A stretch of DNA of 64,000 bases, taken from assembly GCF_025457605.1 (NCBI RefSeq), contig NZ_JAMZFY010000001.1:434001-498000 (forward strand), read 5' to 3'. Positions within the stretch are counted from its first letter, which is position 1; each line of letters starts with the position of its first letter. Below are positions 54,230-62,944 of this stretch, piece after piece. The stretch is from Haloarcula laminariae. Lineage in GTDB: Archaea; Halobacteriota; Halobacteria; Halobacteriales; Haloarculaceae. A model generated the notes under the pieces. That model saw nothing but the letters and a program-made list of their open reading frames with translations, searched no databases and was not told the origin of the DNA. A program made the position numbers and the translations under genes.

Positions 54230-54871
54230 CTACTCCCTGTTTGCGCCACTTCTGGACTGCTCCAGCACGTCCGCTGCGGGGGTCCGTCGTCCGCAGCCGG
54301 GACAGAATCCCCAGTCGGAACGGAGCTCGTCGCCGCAGTCACAGAACACGCGCCGGGAAGCCTTCTCCCCGCAGTTCGGGCAGTAAACGTGGGAGGACGC
54401 CAGGTTCTCGCCACATTGGGCACACGCGGAGTCGGTCTCCGACCCCGTCTTCTTCCGGGTCGTGTCCGCGTTTTCACGACCGTCGGCCGCTGTCTTACGG
54501 CCCTCGCGGTCGTGTGATACACCCGTCGTCTCACCCTCGGCGGCCGTGTCTGACGCGTGTCTGCTGTCGGCCGATTCTTCGCGTACAGCCCCGCTATCGG
54601 CGTCGAGCGTGATGTTTACATTTACGTCCTGGGGCTGGCGGCTCGCCCTCGGAGGTTCCAGCCGGTCGGCGATGAGCGCGTCGACGCGGTCGGCGATGAG
54701 CGCGTCGATGCTCTCGGTGTCGGTGACCGGTTCGTCCGCGTCCGACGACGACTCGGACTCCTCGTCGAGATACGCACGGAGCGCCTCGCGCATGACCTGG
54801 CTCTTCGAGGCGTCGAACTCCTCGAGGCGGTCGACGAGGGCGTCGTCGGCGCGGAACGTTATCTTGCTCAT
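54230..54871 (-). CDS. cdrL: CdrL, RHH protein with C-terminal zinc ribbons
   Basis: 213 residues from MSKITFRADDALVDRL. N-terminal RHH (about 1-45), acidic linker (45-140), then zinc ribbons with CAQCGENL, CPNCGEK, FCDCGDEL and CPGCGRR. Haloferax cdrL lies next to cdrS and its product binds the cdrS promoter. The 213 bp between cdrL and cdrS hold the palindrome. An ATG 4 codons earlier (54883) is an alternative. Confidence 0.85.
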   Translation of the reverse strand: MSKITFRADDALVDRLEEFDASKSQVMREALRAYLDEESESSSDADEPVTDTESIDALIADRVDALIADRLEPPRASRQPQDVNVNITLDADSGAVREESADSRHASDTAAEGETTGVSHDREGRKTAADGRENADTTRKKTGSETDSACAQCGENLASSHVYCPNCGEKASRRVFCDCGDELRSDWGFCPGCGRRTPAADVLEQSRSGANRE

Positions 54872-54943
54872 CCGACTCGTCATACAGGTCGTCGCCCGGG
54901 TATTTCAATCTTCCCGCTGTGTCTGACGCCTGTCGGCTCGGCG

Positions 54944-55159
54944 TCAGCGCGGGTCGTAGCTAGCGCTCCAGGAGCGGTCACAAAACGGGCATTCGATGCG
55001 GTAGTTGTTCGAGCCGAGCAGCTTCGACTCGACCGTGACCGAGAGGTCGCCCGCCTCGCGGGCGCACTCGACGTGGAACCCCTCCCCACAGTGGTCACAG
55101 GACACCGACTGGAGCTCGCTGGTGAGCGGGTCACCACAGTAGTCACAGTCTCCAAGCAC
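54944..55159 (-). CDS. Small zinc-finger protein
   Basis: 71 residues from a GTG at 55159, chosen because a TATA-like ATCTAAAC at 55184-55191 sits about 28 bases upstream. Cysteine knuckles CDYCGD, CDHCGEGFHVEC and CPFCDR suggest a two-zinc treble-clef or RING-like fold. In-frame starts at 55177 and 55210 would give longer proteins. Function unknown. Confidence 0.6.
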   Translation of the reverse strand: MLGDCDYCGDPLTSELQSVSCDHCGEGFHVECAREAGDLSVTVESKLLGSNNYRIECPFCDRSWSASYDPR

Positions 55160-55281
55160 GCCCCACCCTACGCTCACCTCCGGTTTAGATATTGTGTGCG
55201 AGCCACACATGTCACGGGACCGCGAACCCTCCGTGAATAACAACCCTTAAGTCCGGACCGCGGGCTATTTTCGACTGCAGA

Positions 55282-55355
55282 CCGCCCTTAGCTCAGACTG
55301 GTAGAGCAGTCGACTGTAGATCGACTTGTCCCCCGTTCAAATCGGGGAGGGCGGA
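55282..55355 (+). tRNA. tRNA-Tyr (GTA anticodon)
   Basis: A 74-nt cloverleaf. The acceptor stem CCGCCCT pairs with AGGGCGG with A73 discriminator; D arm GCTC/GAGC; anticodon stem GTCGA/TCGAC around CTGTAGA with anticodon GTA; T arm CCCCG-TTCAAAT-CGGGG. No intron. Its 3' end is repeated downstream. Confidence 0.95.
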
Positions 55356-55358
55356 CTT
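55334..55358 (+). repeat. 25-bp direct repeat, copy 1 (tRNA-Tyr 3' end)
   Basis: Covers the T arm and acceptor end of tRNA-Tyr plus CTT. The identical copy lies 123 bp downstream. Repeats of tRNA 3' ends of this kind mark integrase attachment sites. Confidence 0.75.
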
Positions 55359-55456
55359 GTTCTGTCGGAGCGACGTGACGACTGACAAGTCCAACCGACA
55401 CGATTTGAGCATGGAAGTCGCAGCGGCCGAGCGAAGCGAGGCCGACCGTCTTCCTT

Positions 55457-55481
55457 CGTTCAAATCGGGGAGGGCGGACTT
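55457..55481 (+). repeat. 25-bp direct repeat, copy 2 (possible att site)
   Basis: Exact copy of 55334-55358. Its TCAAATCG (55460-55467) also pairs with CGATTTGA at 55401-55408, and GGAAG/CTTCC (55413-55417, 55450-55454) pair within, so the intervening DNA can fold into a hairpin. No integrase gene is in the window. Confidence 0.6.
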
Positions 55482-55508
55482 CTCCTGCGAACGAAGTGAG
55501 CACCAGTC

Positions 55509-56687
55509 TCACCGGCGCCACGACAGCTCGTTTCTGACTCCCCGGATGAACGGCCCGGGGTCGTCGAGCGTGAGATAATCGAAGTTGGGCTCGCGCAGAC
55601 AGGAGACGAGTATCTCCCGCGCCCGCCGTGTGATGGGCGGCTTCGCCACGACCGACGAGTCGGTCCGAACGATACTCAGGAGATGTCGAAGCTCTCCGTG
55701 GAGTGAATGGGTCCCGACACCGAGGTCGTAGCTACAGTCTATCTCGTCTTCCCGACCGCGCGCGGCGAGCCAGTAGTACAGCGGGAAGTCGGCGCCGGCC
55801 CGGACGGTCGACGGGAGCGACTGCCACATTCTGGGGTTGATCTCGGTGAGGTAGAACTCCCCAGTCTCCTCGTGGCGCATGTACTCGATGCAGGCCAGCC
55901 CGTGCCAGTCGAGTTCGTCGAGCAGCGCCCGCGCGGCCGCTTCCAGTTCGGGAATCGCCACCGACTCGCGGTAGACGCCGCCGCCGCCGGCGTACGTGTC
56001 GCCCCGAATCTGGCGGTGCTGGAACATCGCCAGCGGCTCGCCGTGGTCGTACAGCGCCCCGATCATGTACTCCGCCGTCGACGGGATATACTCCTGGACG
56101 ATGGGTTCGTGACCCATCGCCCCGGACAACGCCTCGGCGTCGGGGGCCTCGCCCGCGGCGAGATGTGTCAGGGACTTTTCGACTGTCATGTCGGTCGGCT
56201 CCCTGTCCGGGACGACGCCCTCGGCGAGCACGTTGTACCGGGACTTGACAATCTGTTCGCCCGACCACTCCTCGACCTCGCCGAGCCTGGCCGTCGACGG
56301 GACCGGGACGCCCCCGCTCTCGGCCGCCTCGACGAGCCGCAGTCTGTCGGCCACCGTGCGGAACTGGTCGAACGAGGGGACGAAGAGGTCTGTGGCGGCC
56401 TCGAACTCGTCCCGGTAGCGCGAGAGGAGATAGGCGCCGTCCGGTCGGATGGGGACGACCGTCTTTACCGCCGGTCGTCGAGCGAGTTCGAGCAGGTCGT
56501 CCCGGTACGCGAGCAGGTCCGCTCGCGGGTCACTGACCGATAGCGACTCGGTACAGTGCCTGGATGCGCCCGCCGGCACCCTCGGTTTCTCCGATGCGAT
56601 GATGGTATCGATACCGTGGCGTGAGAGGGACTGCACACACGTGTAGCCCTGTGTCTCGTACCCAGTCGGAATGAGCGCGGCAGTCAT
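55509..56687 (-). CDS. ATP-grasp enzyme (carboxylate-amine ligase-like)
   Basis: 392 residues. ATP-grasp parts: N-terminal Rossmann-like (about 1-100), ATP-binding QIVKSRYN and PIVQEYIP, and the Mg-binding EINPRMWQSLPS (about 295-306). It probably links an acid to an amine, or activates a carboxylate; substrate unknown. It sits beside the tRNA-Tyr attachment-like repeat and AT-richer spacers, so it may be an acquired gene. Confidence 0.8.
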   Translation of the reverse strand: MTAALIPTGYETQGYTCVQSLSRHGIDTIIASEKPRVPAGASRHCTESLSVSDPRADLLAYRDDLLELARRPAVKTVVPIRPDGAYLLSRYRDEFEAATDLFVPSFDQFRTVADRLRLVEAAESGGVPVPSTARLGEVEEWSGEQIVKSRYNVLAEGVVPDREPTDMTVEKSLTHLAAGEAPDAEALSGAMGHEPIVQEYIPSTAEYMIGALYDHGEPLAMFQHRQIRGDTYAGGGGVYRESVAIPELEAAARALLDELDWHGLACIEYMRHEETGEFYLTEINPRMWQSLPSTVRAGADFPLYYWLAARGREDEIDCSYDLGVGTHSLHGELRHLLSIVRTDSSVVAKPPITRRAREILVSCLREPNFDYLTLDDPGPFIRGVRNELSWRR

Positions 56688-57041
56688 ATTCCCCCTTCCT
56701 GAAACCTCTCTCGACGAACAGTATCAGTATGGGGAGCGTATCGACGGTAACACGGCTTTATCCGGGCCTCGCAGAGCATGGGTTCGACCCCGTGGCGCGA
56801 CTGCCTCGCGTGTTCGTCCCTCGGATTCATTATGTATGTCTGACGTATCCCCGCCGGCGCGCGGGCTCGTCGGTCGCTCTCGGAAGGGCCGCTGACTCGG
56901 GGGACCTCGTTTCGATAGTACCGGCCGACCGAACGGCTGTGACTTCTATCTGGCAAAACCGCAAGACTGCGCCGGGTGAAATGGCGTGAACTATCAGCAC
57001 TCTTTTTGGTCGTATGGGCCGATTACTCTCCGTGGTCGCCG
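56688..57041. other. 354-bp spacer
   Basis: Short frames on both strands lack domains or coding bias, so I report no gene. No clear TATA box for either flanking gene was found. Confidence 0.5.
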
Positions 57042-57200
57042 ATGGGAGTCTTTGACAAAGCACGCAGCGTTTCCCACCTCGGGGAGCCAACGGGACGCCC
57101 GTACATCTGTCTAGAGTGTGAGGCGTCATTCGACCTCCAGCACCACACCTGCCCGGACTGTGGCGGGTACGACATCCGCCGTGCGAAGTGGGTCGAGTAG
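57042..57200 (+). CDS. 52-residue zinc-ribbon protein
   Basis: Starts MGVFDKARSVSHLG and has YICLEC and CPDCGG knuckles, 15 residues apart, then GYDIRRAKWVE. A compact zinc ribbon, typical of haloarchaeal small zinc proteins. Function unknown. Confidence 0.6.
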   Translation: MGVFDKARSVSHLGEPTGRPYICLECEASFDLQHHTCPDCGGYDIRRAKWVE

Positions 57201-57520
57201 CCGTCGGCGCCCACACTGGCACGTCCGCTTCGCTATCGGGCCTTCGCCCATTTTTCACGCCGCTGCCGACGGTGGCGAAACGGCCTACCGGCGTTGATTC
57301 TCATACGTATCGGTATACAAATGATTGGTCTGGCCGACACATGGGGGAGCCCGGCGGCGGAACCGGATTGGGTAACTACCATGTCTCCACACTGCAGTCT
57401 TGCGGTTAATGTATGGAATCTAACTGTAAACACTGCTATCTGTATAAGAACTCTAACACTAATGCCAGGTGGAAATATCGGAATAATAGTATGTGCAAGA
57501 CGGATGTGTGACGCACTGAT
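57201..57520. other. AT-rich leader region of the cobalamin operon
   Basis: 320 bp, visibly lower in GC than the genes. GAATAATAG (57481-57489) lies about 32-40 bases before the GTG at 57521 and may be the promoter. I see no B12 riboswitch-like box. A short plus-strand frame at 57294-57524 has no coding signs. Confidence 0.45.
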
Positions 57521-58189
57521 GTGACCACACAGTTCAAGTGTGATTGCAGTAACTACACGGATGTGGCTGTTTCGTTCGACCTCTTCGGGACGCTCGTCGC
57601 GGCCGACCGGCCCGACGAGCCCTGGGACGCCGTGGCCGCCAGTCTCGACCGGCGCGGAGTCGCCGTGCCCGCAGACTGGGAGGCGGCCTACCGGTCCGCC
57701 CACCGCGAGTACGACCGCGGTCGGGAGGCACCGCTCGACGAACACGTCCGACTCGCTCTGGACAGCCGCGGCGTCGAGGTCACGGCAGCGACCGCTCGCG
57801 AGGCCGTCCTGGCAGCCTTCGACGGGCCGGTGTCCCGACGCGACGGCGCTCACGACGCGCTCGCGGCGGCGGCCGACCGCGGCCCGGTCGCCGTCTGCTC
57901 GAACTGCAGCGTCCCGGGGCTGGTCGAGCGGACGCTCGCACGCGTCGACTTCGCCGGCGACGCGCTCGACGCCGTCGTGACGAGCGTGGCCTGTGGCTGG
58001 CGCAAGCCCCACCCCCGAATCTTCGAGGCGACTGCCGACGCCCTCGGCGTGCCCCTCTCGGCCCTGGTCCACGTCGGCGACGACGCCCGCACGGACGGGG
58101 GCGCGGGGCGGGCGGGCGCACGGTCGGTACTGCTCGCCGACACGCCGCTTCCGACCGTCGCGTCGCGGCTCCGGGAGGGGCGGCTGTGA
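57521..58189 (+). CDS. HAD family hydrolase at head of cobalamin operon
   Basis: 222 residues from a GTG (a GTG 14 codons later, V-A-V-S, is an alternative). HAD motifs: DLFGTLV (nucleophile Asp), CSNCS (motif II region), GWRKPHP (Lys) and HVGDDARTD (acidic). Its end overlaps the cbiB start (GTGA), so it belongs to the operon. A phosphatase removing phosphate from alpha-ribazole-5'-phosphate or a precursor would fit the missing step; this is inference. Confidence 0.8.
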   Translation: MTTQFKCDCSNYTDVAVSFDLFGTLVAADRPDEPWDAVAASLDRRGVAVPADWEAAYRSAHREYDRGREAPLDEHVRLALDSRGVEVTAATAREAVLAAFDGPVSRRDGAHDALAAAADRGPVAVCSNCSVPGLVERTLARVDFAGDALDAVVTSVACGWRKPHPRIFEATADALGVPLSALVHVGDDARTDGGAGRAGARSVLLADTPLPTVASRLREGRL

Positions 58190-59124
58190 CGCCGGTTCCG
58201 GTTCTCGTCGCGGGCGCCCTCGAAGCGCTCGTCGGCGAACCGCCCACGCGATATCACCCGGTCGCCTGGTTCGGCCGGCTGGTCGCGCCGCTGGACCGCG
58301 AGTGGGCCCGCCCGCTCGCCGTGGGCGCGCTCGGTGCGTTCGCCCTCCCACTCGCCGCCGCGGGCGCGGTCGCGGCTGCCGTCGTTCTCGCGGGGACCTG
58401 GTCGGCGCTCTCCGCGGCTGCCCTCGCGGGGGCGGCCCTGTTCCTCTCGACCAGCCTCCGGGGATTGTTAGCCGCGGCCGCCGCGGTCGTCGCCGACTCC
58501 GACACCGACCCCGACGCGGCCCAGGACGGACTGCTCGCGCTCGCCGGGCGGGACGCGAGCGCGCTCTCGCCCGGCCAGCTCCGCAGCGCGGCCGTCGAGA
58601 GCGCCGCCGAGAACCTGGCCGACGGGCTGGTCGCGCCGCTGTCGGCGTTCGTCGTCGGAGCGGCGGTCGCCGCGGTCGCCGTGGTCCCCGCGCTCCCGGT
58701 CGCGGCCGCGGCCGCGACGTGGGTCAAGGGCGTCAACACCATGGACTCGATGCTGGGTTATCCCGACAAGCGGGTCGGAACTCCGGCCGCTCTGCTCGAC
58801 GACGCGGTGATGTGGCTCCCGGCCCGTCTGAGCGCGCTCGTCCTCGCGGTCGCGCTCGTGGACCTGCGCTCGCTCGCACGCACGCGGGAGTGGCTCGACG
58901 GCGTCCCCTCGCCGAACTCCGGGTGGCCGATGGGCGTCGCCGCCGCCGGGCTGGCCGTGCGTCTGGAGAAACCGGGCGTCTACGTCCTCAACCCCGAGGC
59001 CGGCCTCCCGGACGCGGCGGCCGCCCGCCGCGGGGTCCGCGCCGTGGTCGTCGCCGGCGTCCTCAGCTACGCGCTCGCTGCCCTGGCCCTGACCGCACTC
59101 GGGGAGGTGACGGCGTGGTCCTGA
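58186..59124 (+). CDS. cbiB: Adenosylcobinamide-phosphate synthase CbiB
   Basis: 312 residues, integral membrane. Family motifs GEPPTRYHPVAWFG, AENLADGLVAPLSAF and WVKGVNTMDSMLGY. It joins aminopropanol phosphate (or threonine product) to cobyric acid. GTG start overlaps the HAD stop; its end overlaps cobS by 10 bases. Confidence 0.92.
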   Translation: MTPVPVLVAGALEALVGEPPTRYHPVAWFGRLVAPLDREWARPLAVGALGAFALPLAAAGAVAAAVVLAGTWSALSAAALAGAALFLSTSLRGLLAAAAAVVADSDTDPDAAQDGLLALAGRDASALSPGQLRSAAVESAAENLADGLVAPLSAFVVGAAVAAVAVVPALPVAAAAATWVKGVNTMDSMLGYPDKRVGTPAALLDDAVMWLPARLSALVLAVALVDLRSLARTREWLDGVPSPNSGWPMGVAAAGLAVRLEKPGVYVLNPEAGLPDAAAARRGVRAVVVAGVLSYALAALALTALGEVTAWS

Positions 59125-59885
59125 GCGCGCTCCGGGGCGCCCTCGGTTTCCTCTCCAGGCTCCCCGTCGGTCACGACGAGGACGCCTGGACGGCGTTCAC
59201 CGCGACCCCGGCGGCGTTCCCGCTCGCGGGCTACGCCGTCGGCGCGCTCGTGGCGCTGCCGTTCCTGGCGGTCGGCCGCCTGCCCGGGGCCGTCGTCGCC
59301 GCCGCCGCTCTCGCCGCGGTGGTCACCGTCACCGGCGTCAACCACGCCGACGGACTGGCGGACCTGGGCGACGCGGCGGCGGTCCACGGTACGCCGGCCG
59401 AACGCCGCGATGTGATGCGGGACACGACTGTCGGCGTCGGCGCGGTGCTGGCACTCGGGACGGTCCTCGTCGCGCTCGCGCTCGGCTTCCTGGCGACGAC
59501 GACACTGCCGGTCATCGCCGCCGTCGCCGTCGTCCTCGCGAGCGAGGTCGGCGCGAAGCTCGCGATGGCGACGCTGGCCTGTCTGGGCGAGCCGAGCCAC
59601 GAGGGCTTCGGTTCGACGATGCTCGACGGGAACGGGCCCGCCGATTTGCTGGTCGCGCTCGCCGCGACCCTTCCGATAGCCGCTGTCGTCGTCCCGGTCA
59701 CCGCTACCGCCCTCGTTGCCGCCCTCGCCGTGGCGCTGCTGGTCCGACGGTGGGCACGGCGGACGCTCGGCGGCGTCGGCGGCGACGTCTTCGGCGCGAC
59801 GAACGAACTCGCCCGCGTCGCCGCGCTGCACGGCGCGGTCGCCGCGTGGCACCTCCTGGGGGGGTCGGTGTGGACGCTCTGGTGA
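59115..59885 (+). CDS. cobS: Adenosylcobinamide-GDP ribazoletransferase CobS
   Basis: 256 residues from a GTG. Membrane protein with NHADGLADLGDA (Mg-binding DGLxD region) and GFGSTMLDGN. It joins alpha-ribazole to adenosylcobinamide-GDP to make cobalamin. Overlaps cbiB and cobY. Confidence 0.9.
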   Translation: MVLSALRGALGFLSRLPVGHDEDAWTAFTATPAAFPLAGYAVGALVALPFLAVGRLPGAVVAAAALAAVVTVTGVNHADGLADLGDAAAVHGTPAERRDVMRDTTVGVGAVLALGTVLVALALGFLATTTLPVIAAVAVVLASEVGAKLAMATLACLGEPSHEGFGSTMLDGNGPADLLVALAATLPIAAVVVPVTATALVAALAVALLVRRWARRTLGGVGGDVFGATNELARVAALHGAVAAWHLLGGSVWTLW

Positions 59886-60424
59886 TGTGTGGCGGCCGCG
59901 GGACGCGCCTCGATACCGACGCGGAGAAACCCCTGTTTCGTGTCGGCGGGGTCCCGATGGTCGACCGCGTGCTCGGGGCGCTCGACCGGAGCCGAATCGA
60001 CACCGCCTACGCGGTCACCTCTCCCGCCGCGCCCGAGACGCGGGCTCACCTCGACGGCCCCTGTATCGAGACGCCCGGCGAGGGGTACGTCGCGGACCTC
60101 GACGCGGCGCTGGCCGACCAGCGAGTGTCGACGCCCGTTCTCACCGTCGCGGCCGACCTCCCGCTGCTCGACGGCGCGATACTCGACCGCGTGCTCGACG
60201 CCCACGACAGCGGCTCGCTCTCGGTACTCGTCCCGGCCGCCCGCAAGCGCGAGCTGGGCGTCAGCGACGACACCACCTTCGAGCGCGATGGCCGCGAGGT
60301 CGCACCGACCGGGGTGAACGTGGTCGGCGACGCGGGCGACGACGCCTGGCTCACCGACGACTTCCGGGTCGCGGTCAACGTGAACACGCTCGCTGACGCT
60401 CGGGTGGCCGAGGGGTTACTGTAG
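59870..60424 (+). CDS. cobY: Adenosylcobinamide-phosphate guanylyltransferase CobY
   Basis: 184 residues from a GTG. The nucleotide-binding signature VMCGGRGTRL opens the protein, with VAADLPLLDGA in the middle. This is the archaeal CobY rather than bacterial CobU. It makes AdoCbi-GDP for CobS. Overlaps the cobS end by 16 bases. Confidence 0.88.
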   Translation: MDALVMCGGRGTRLDTDAEKPLFRVGGVPMVDRVLGALDRSRIDTAYAVTSPAAPETRAHLDGPCIETPGEGYVADLDAALADQRVSTPVLTVAADLPLLDGAILDRVLDAHDSGSLSVLVPAARKRELGVSDDTTFERDGREVAPTGVNVVGDAGDDAWLTDDFRVAVNVNTLADARVAEGLL

Positions 60425-60546
60425 TTGCTTCTCTCGCGGCGGTCCTGACTTCGAGAGCCGGAAAGCCGCCCGCGCTCTGACTGGTCCCTGTTTCAGGACC
60501 ATAAGCTACGGAAAGCTTCTCCATGCCGCCGTCCCTCGTCGCTGCT

Positions 60547-61593
60547 ATGAATCCCGACAGCGTCGCGGCGCTGCGCGCCGCCGGCGAGAGCGACCCCCAC
60601 ATCGGCGCGGACGGGCGCGTCCCCCACGGCAGCAGCGACGACCCCGACCTGCTGGACTTCAGCGCGAACACGAACCCGCTGGTTCCGCCGGGCACGCGCG
60701 ACGTCTTCGGGGCCGCCTTCGATGCGGCACGCTCCTATCCCGACGACGGCTATCCGGCGTTCCGCTCGGCCGCGGCCGAGTTCGTCGGCTGCGACCCGGC
60801 CGAAGTCGTCCCCACTGCGGGCGGGCTCGAAGCCATCCGGCTGGCTATCGGGACCACGGTTCGGCCGGGCGAATCGGTGCTCGTCCCGGCGCCGAGCTTC
60901 GGCGAGTACGCACGCGAGGTCCGCCTGCAGGGGGGCGAGCCGGCGTTCGTCGACCACGACGCGATTCTCGACGCCGACCCCGCCGGCCACGCGATGGCCG
61001 TCGTCTGCAACCCTAACAACCCGACCGGGGCGTGCTACGACGCCGATAGGCTCCGGACCTTTGCCGACCGCTGTCGCGAGGCCGGGACGACGCTGCTGGT
61101 CGACGAGGCCTTCCTCGGCTTCACCGACCAGCCGTCGCTCGCGGGCCGGCCGGGCGTCGTCGTCGCCCGCTCGCTCACGAAGCTGTTCGGCCTGCCGGGG
61201 GTCCGGATGGGGTATGCCGTCGGGACCGGCGACGCGCTCGACCGCCTCGCGACCGCTCGGCGGGCCTGGTCGATGAGCGCGCCGGCGGCCGCCGTGGGCG
61301 CGCACTGCTACGGCGCCGAGGCGTTCGTCGCCGAGACCCGTGAGCGGGTTGCCCGCGAACGAGAGCGTATGCATGAGCGACTCGACGCCCGCTTCGACGT
61401 GTTCCCGTCCGACTCGCCGTTCCTCTGTTTCGACGCCGGGGAGGCCGGCGTCGACGACCTGCTCGCGACGGCCCGTGAGCGGGGTATCGCGCTGCGGGAC
61501 GCGCGGACGTTCCGACGCCTCGATGGCCACGTCCGCGTGGCCGTCCGCCTACCGGACGAAAACGACCGGCTGCTGGAGGCGCTGGATGTTTGA
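60547..61593 (+). CDS. cobD: Threonine-phosphate decarboxylase CobD (PLP fold type I)
   Basis: 348 residues from MNPDSVAAL. Aminotransferase fold: FSANTNPLVPPG, PNNPTGACYD, and the PLP Lys in SLTKLFGLPGVR (about 219), then YAVGTG. It makes the (R)-1-amino-2-propanol phosphate used by CbiB. A histidinol-phosphate aminotransferase is possible, but the operon favours CobD. 122 bp from cobY; overlaps cbiZ. Confidence 0.83.
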   Translation: MNPDSVAALRAAGESDPHIGADGRVPHGSSDDPDLLDFSANTNPLVPPGTRDVFGAAFDAARSYPDDGYPAFRSAAAEFVGCDPAEVVPTAGGLEAIRLAIGTTVRPGESVLVPAPSFGEYAREVRLQGGEPAFVDHDAILDADPAGHAMAVVCNPNNPTGACYDADRLRTFADRCREAGTTLLVDEAFLGFTDQPSLAGRPGVVVARSLTKLFGLPGVRMGYAVGTGDALDRLATARRAWSMSAPAAAVGAHCYGAEAFVAETRERVARERERMHERLDARFDVFPSDSPFLCFDAGEAGVDDLLATARERGIALRDARTFRRLDGHVRVAVRLPDENDRLLEALDV

Positions 61594-62284
61594 GACGACC
61601 CGCCGGGACGGCGTCACCCGGGTCCGACGGGCGGGGACGCGCTGGCTCTCGACCGCGTGGGACGGCGGCTACCGCGAGGCGGACGCGGCCTACAACGTCA
61701 CCGTCCCGACCGGCTTCGACCGGACCGACCTCGACGACTACCGCGAGCGGCGGCTGGCCCAGGTCGGCTTTGAGGTCGGGCCGACGCTGCTTACCGGCGT
61801 CGCGATGGACCACGCCCGCGTCGCCACGAGTGGGCCGGTGACGGTGCTTTCGACCGCGGGGCTCTCGAACCCGGCGGTGTTGCCGGTCGGGACGGACAGC
61901 GCGGCCGCCGGTGGTGCCGGCGACGACACCGGGCCGTGGCGACCCGGGACGGTCAACCTCCTCGTCGGCGTCGACCGCGCGCTCTCCGACGGCGCGCTCG
62001 CGACGCTGCTCGGGACCGTCGTCGAGGCGAAGGCGGCGACGCTGCTTGCCGTCGCCGACGTGCCGGGGACCACCTCGGACGCCGCCGTGGTCGGTGCTGA
62101 CCCGAGCGCCGAGCGGGCCGAGTTCGCTGGCAGCGCGACCGACGTGGGGTCGGCCGCGCGGGCCTGTGTGCGCGACGCCGTGGTGGCGAGTCTCCGCTCG
62201 CGATACGACGACGGGCCGCCCGCGCCGGCCGACGCGACGTACGGCGTCGTCACCGACCGCCAGAGCGATGTTCGTGCCCCCTAA
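61586..62284 (+). CDS. cbiZ: Adenosylcobinamide amidohydrolase CbiZ
   Basis: 232 residues. Family pattern: AAYNVTVPTGFD, GVAMDHARV, VTVLSTAGLSNPA, GTVNLLVGVDRALSDGAL. It cleaves aminopropanol from adenosylcobinamide to salvage cobinamide into cobyric acid. Start overlaps the cobD stop by 8 bases, 9 bp before cobO. Confidence 0.88.
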   Translation: MFETTRRDGVTRVRRAGTRWLSTAWDGGYREADAAYNVTVPTGFDRTDLDDYRERRLAQVGFEVGPTLLTGVAMDHARVATSGPVTVLSTAGLSNPAVLPVGTDSAAAGGAGDDTGPWRPGTVNLLVGVDRALSDGALATLLGTVVEAKAATLLAVADVPGTTSDAAVVGADPSAERAEFAGSATDVGSAARACVRDAVVASLRSRYDDGPPAPADATYGVVTDRQSDVRAP

Positions 62285-62293
62285 TCTCCCCCC

Positions 62294-62944
62294 ATGAGCG
62301 ACAACACCGCCGGCCCGACAGCGGAGCCCATCCAGCCCAGCGCGCCTGAGGAGTTCGGCCTCGTGCAGGTGTGGTGGGGCGACGGGAAGGGCAAGACGAC
62401 CGCGGCGCTGGGGATGGCGACCCGCGCGGTCGGCCACGGCTATCGGGCCCACCTCCTGCAGTTCATGAAAGGCGGGACCGGGACCGTCGAGGACGTCCGG
62501 GGCGAGTACAACGCCATCGCGGCGCTGCCGGGCTTTTCCTACGAGAACGCCGGCCACTACGGCTGGCACGGCTTCATGGACGGCAGCGACGACGACGAAC
62601 ACACGGCCCGCGCGAAGGGGGCGCTCGACCGGGCCCACGAGATTCTGGCCGCCAGCGCCGAGGCGGACCTGACCCGCCCGCTCGACGCCGACGGCCCGCC
62701 CGAAGCCGGCGTCAATATGCTCGTCGTCGACGAGATACTGTACGCCGCGAACCGGGGGCTCGTCGACCCAGAGGACGTGGTCGAACTCATCGAGGCCAAA
62801 CCCGACAACGTCGAACTCGTTCTCACAGGCGGTCACGACGCGCCCGAGTACGTCTTCGAGCACGCCGACCTCGTCACCGAGGTCGGGAAGGTGAAACACC
62901 CCCTGGACGCGGGTCACTCGGCGCGGAAGGGCACCGAGTACTAG
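62294..62944 (+). CDS. cobO: Cob(I)yrinic acid a,c-diamide adenosyltransferase
   Basis: 216 residues. P-loop WGDGKGKTTAALG (about 29-41) with VDEILYAANRGL as Walker B region. It adds the 5'-deoxyadenosyl group to the corrin cobalt. The N-terminal 24 residues are a variable extension. Confidence 0.92.
   Translation: MSDNTAGPTAEPIQPSAPEEFGLVQVWWGDGKGKTTAALGMATRAVGHGYRAHLLQFMKGGTGTVEDVRGEYNAIAALPGFSYENAGHYGWHGFMDGSDDDEHTARAKGALDRAHEILAASAEADLTRPLDADGPPEAGVNMLVVDEILYAANRGLVDPEDVVELIEAKPDNVELVLTGGHDAPEYVFEHADLVTEVGKVKHPLDAGHSARKGTEY

Noticed and set aside
55288-55521. Minus-strand frame containing repeated PPRFERG-like text
   Set aside because: It is the reverse translation of tRNA-Tyr and its repeat, a well-known false haloarchaeal gene call.
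57201-57520. Possible cobalamin riboswitch
   Set aside because: I could not find a B12-box-like segment or convincing fold; such switches are rare in archaea.
55282-57520. Calling an integrated element
   Set aside because: Only an att-like repeat is present; there is no integrase, replication or mobility gene in the window.
57294-57524. Plus-strand 76-codon frame in the AT-rich spacer
   Set aside because: No motif and it would overlap the HAD start; no haloarchaeal acidic bias.
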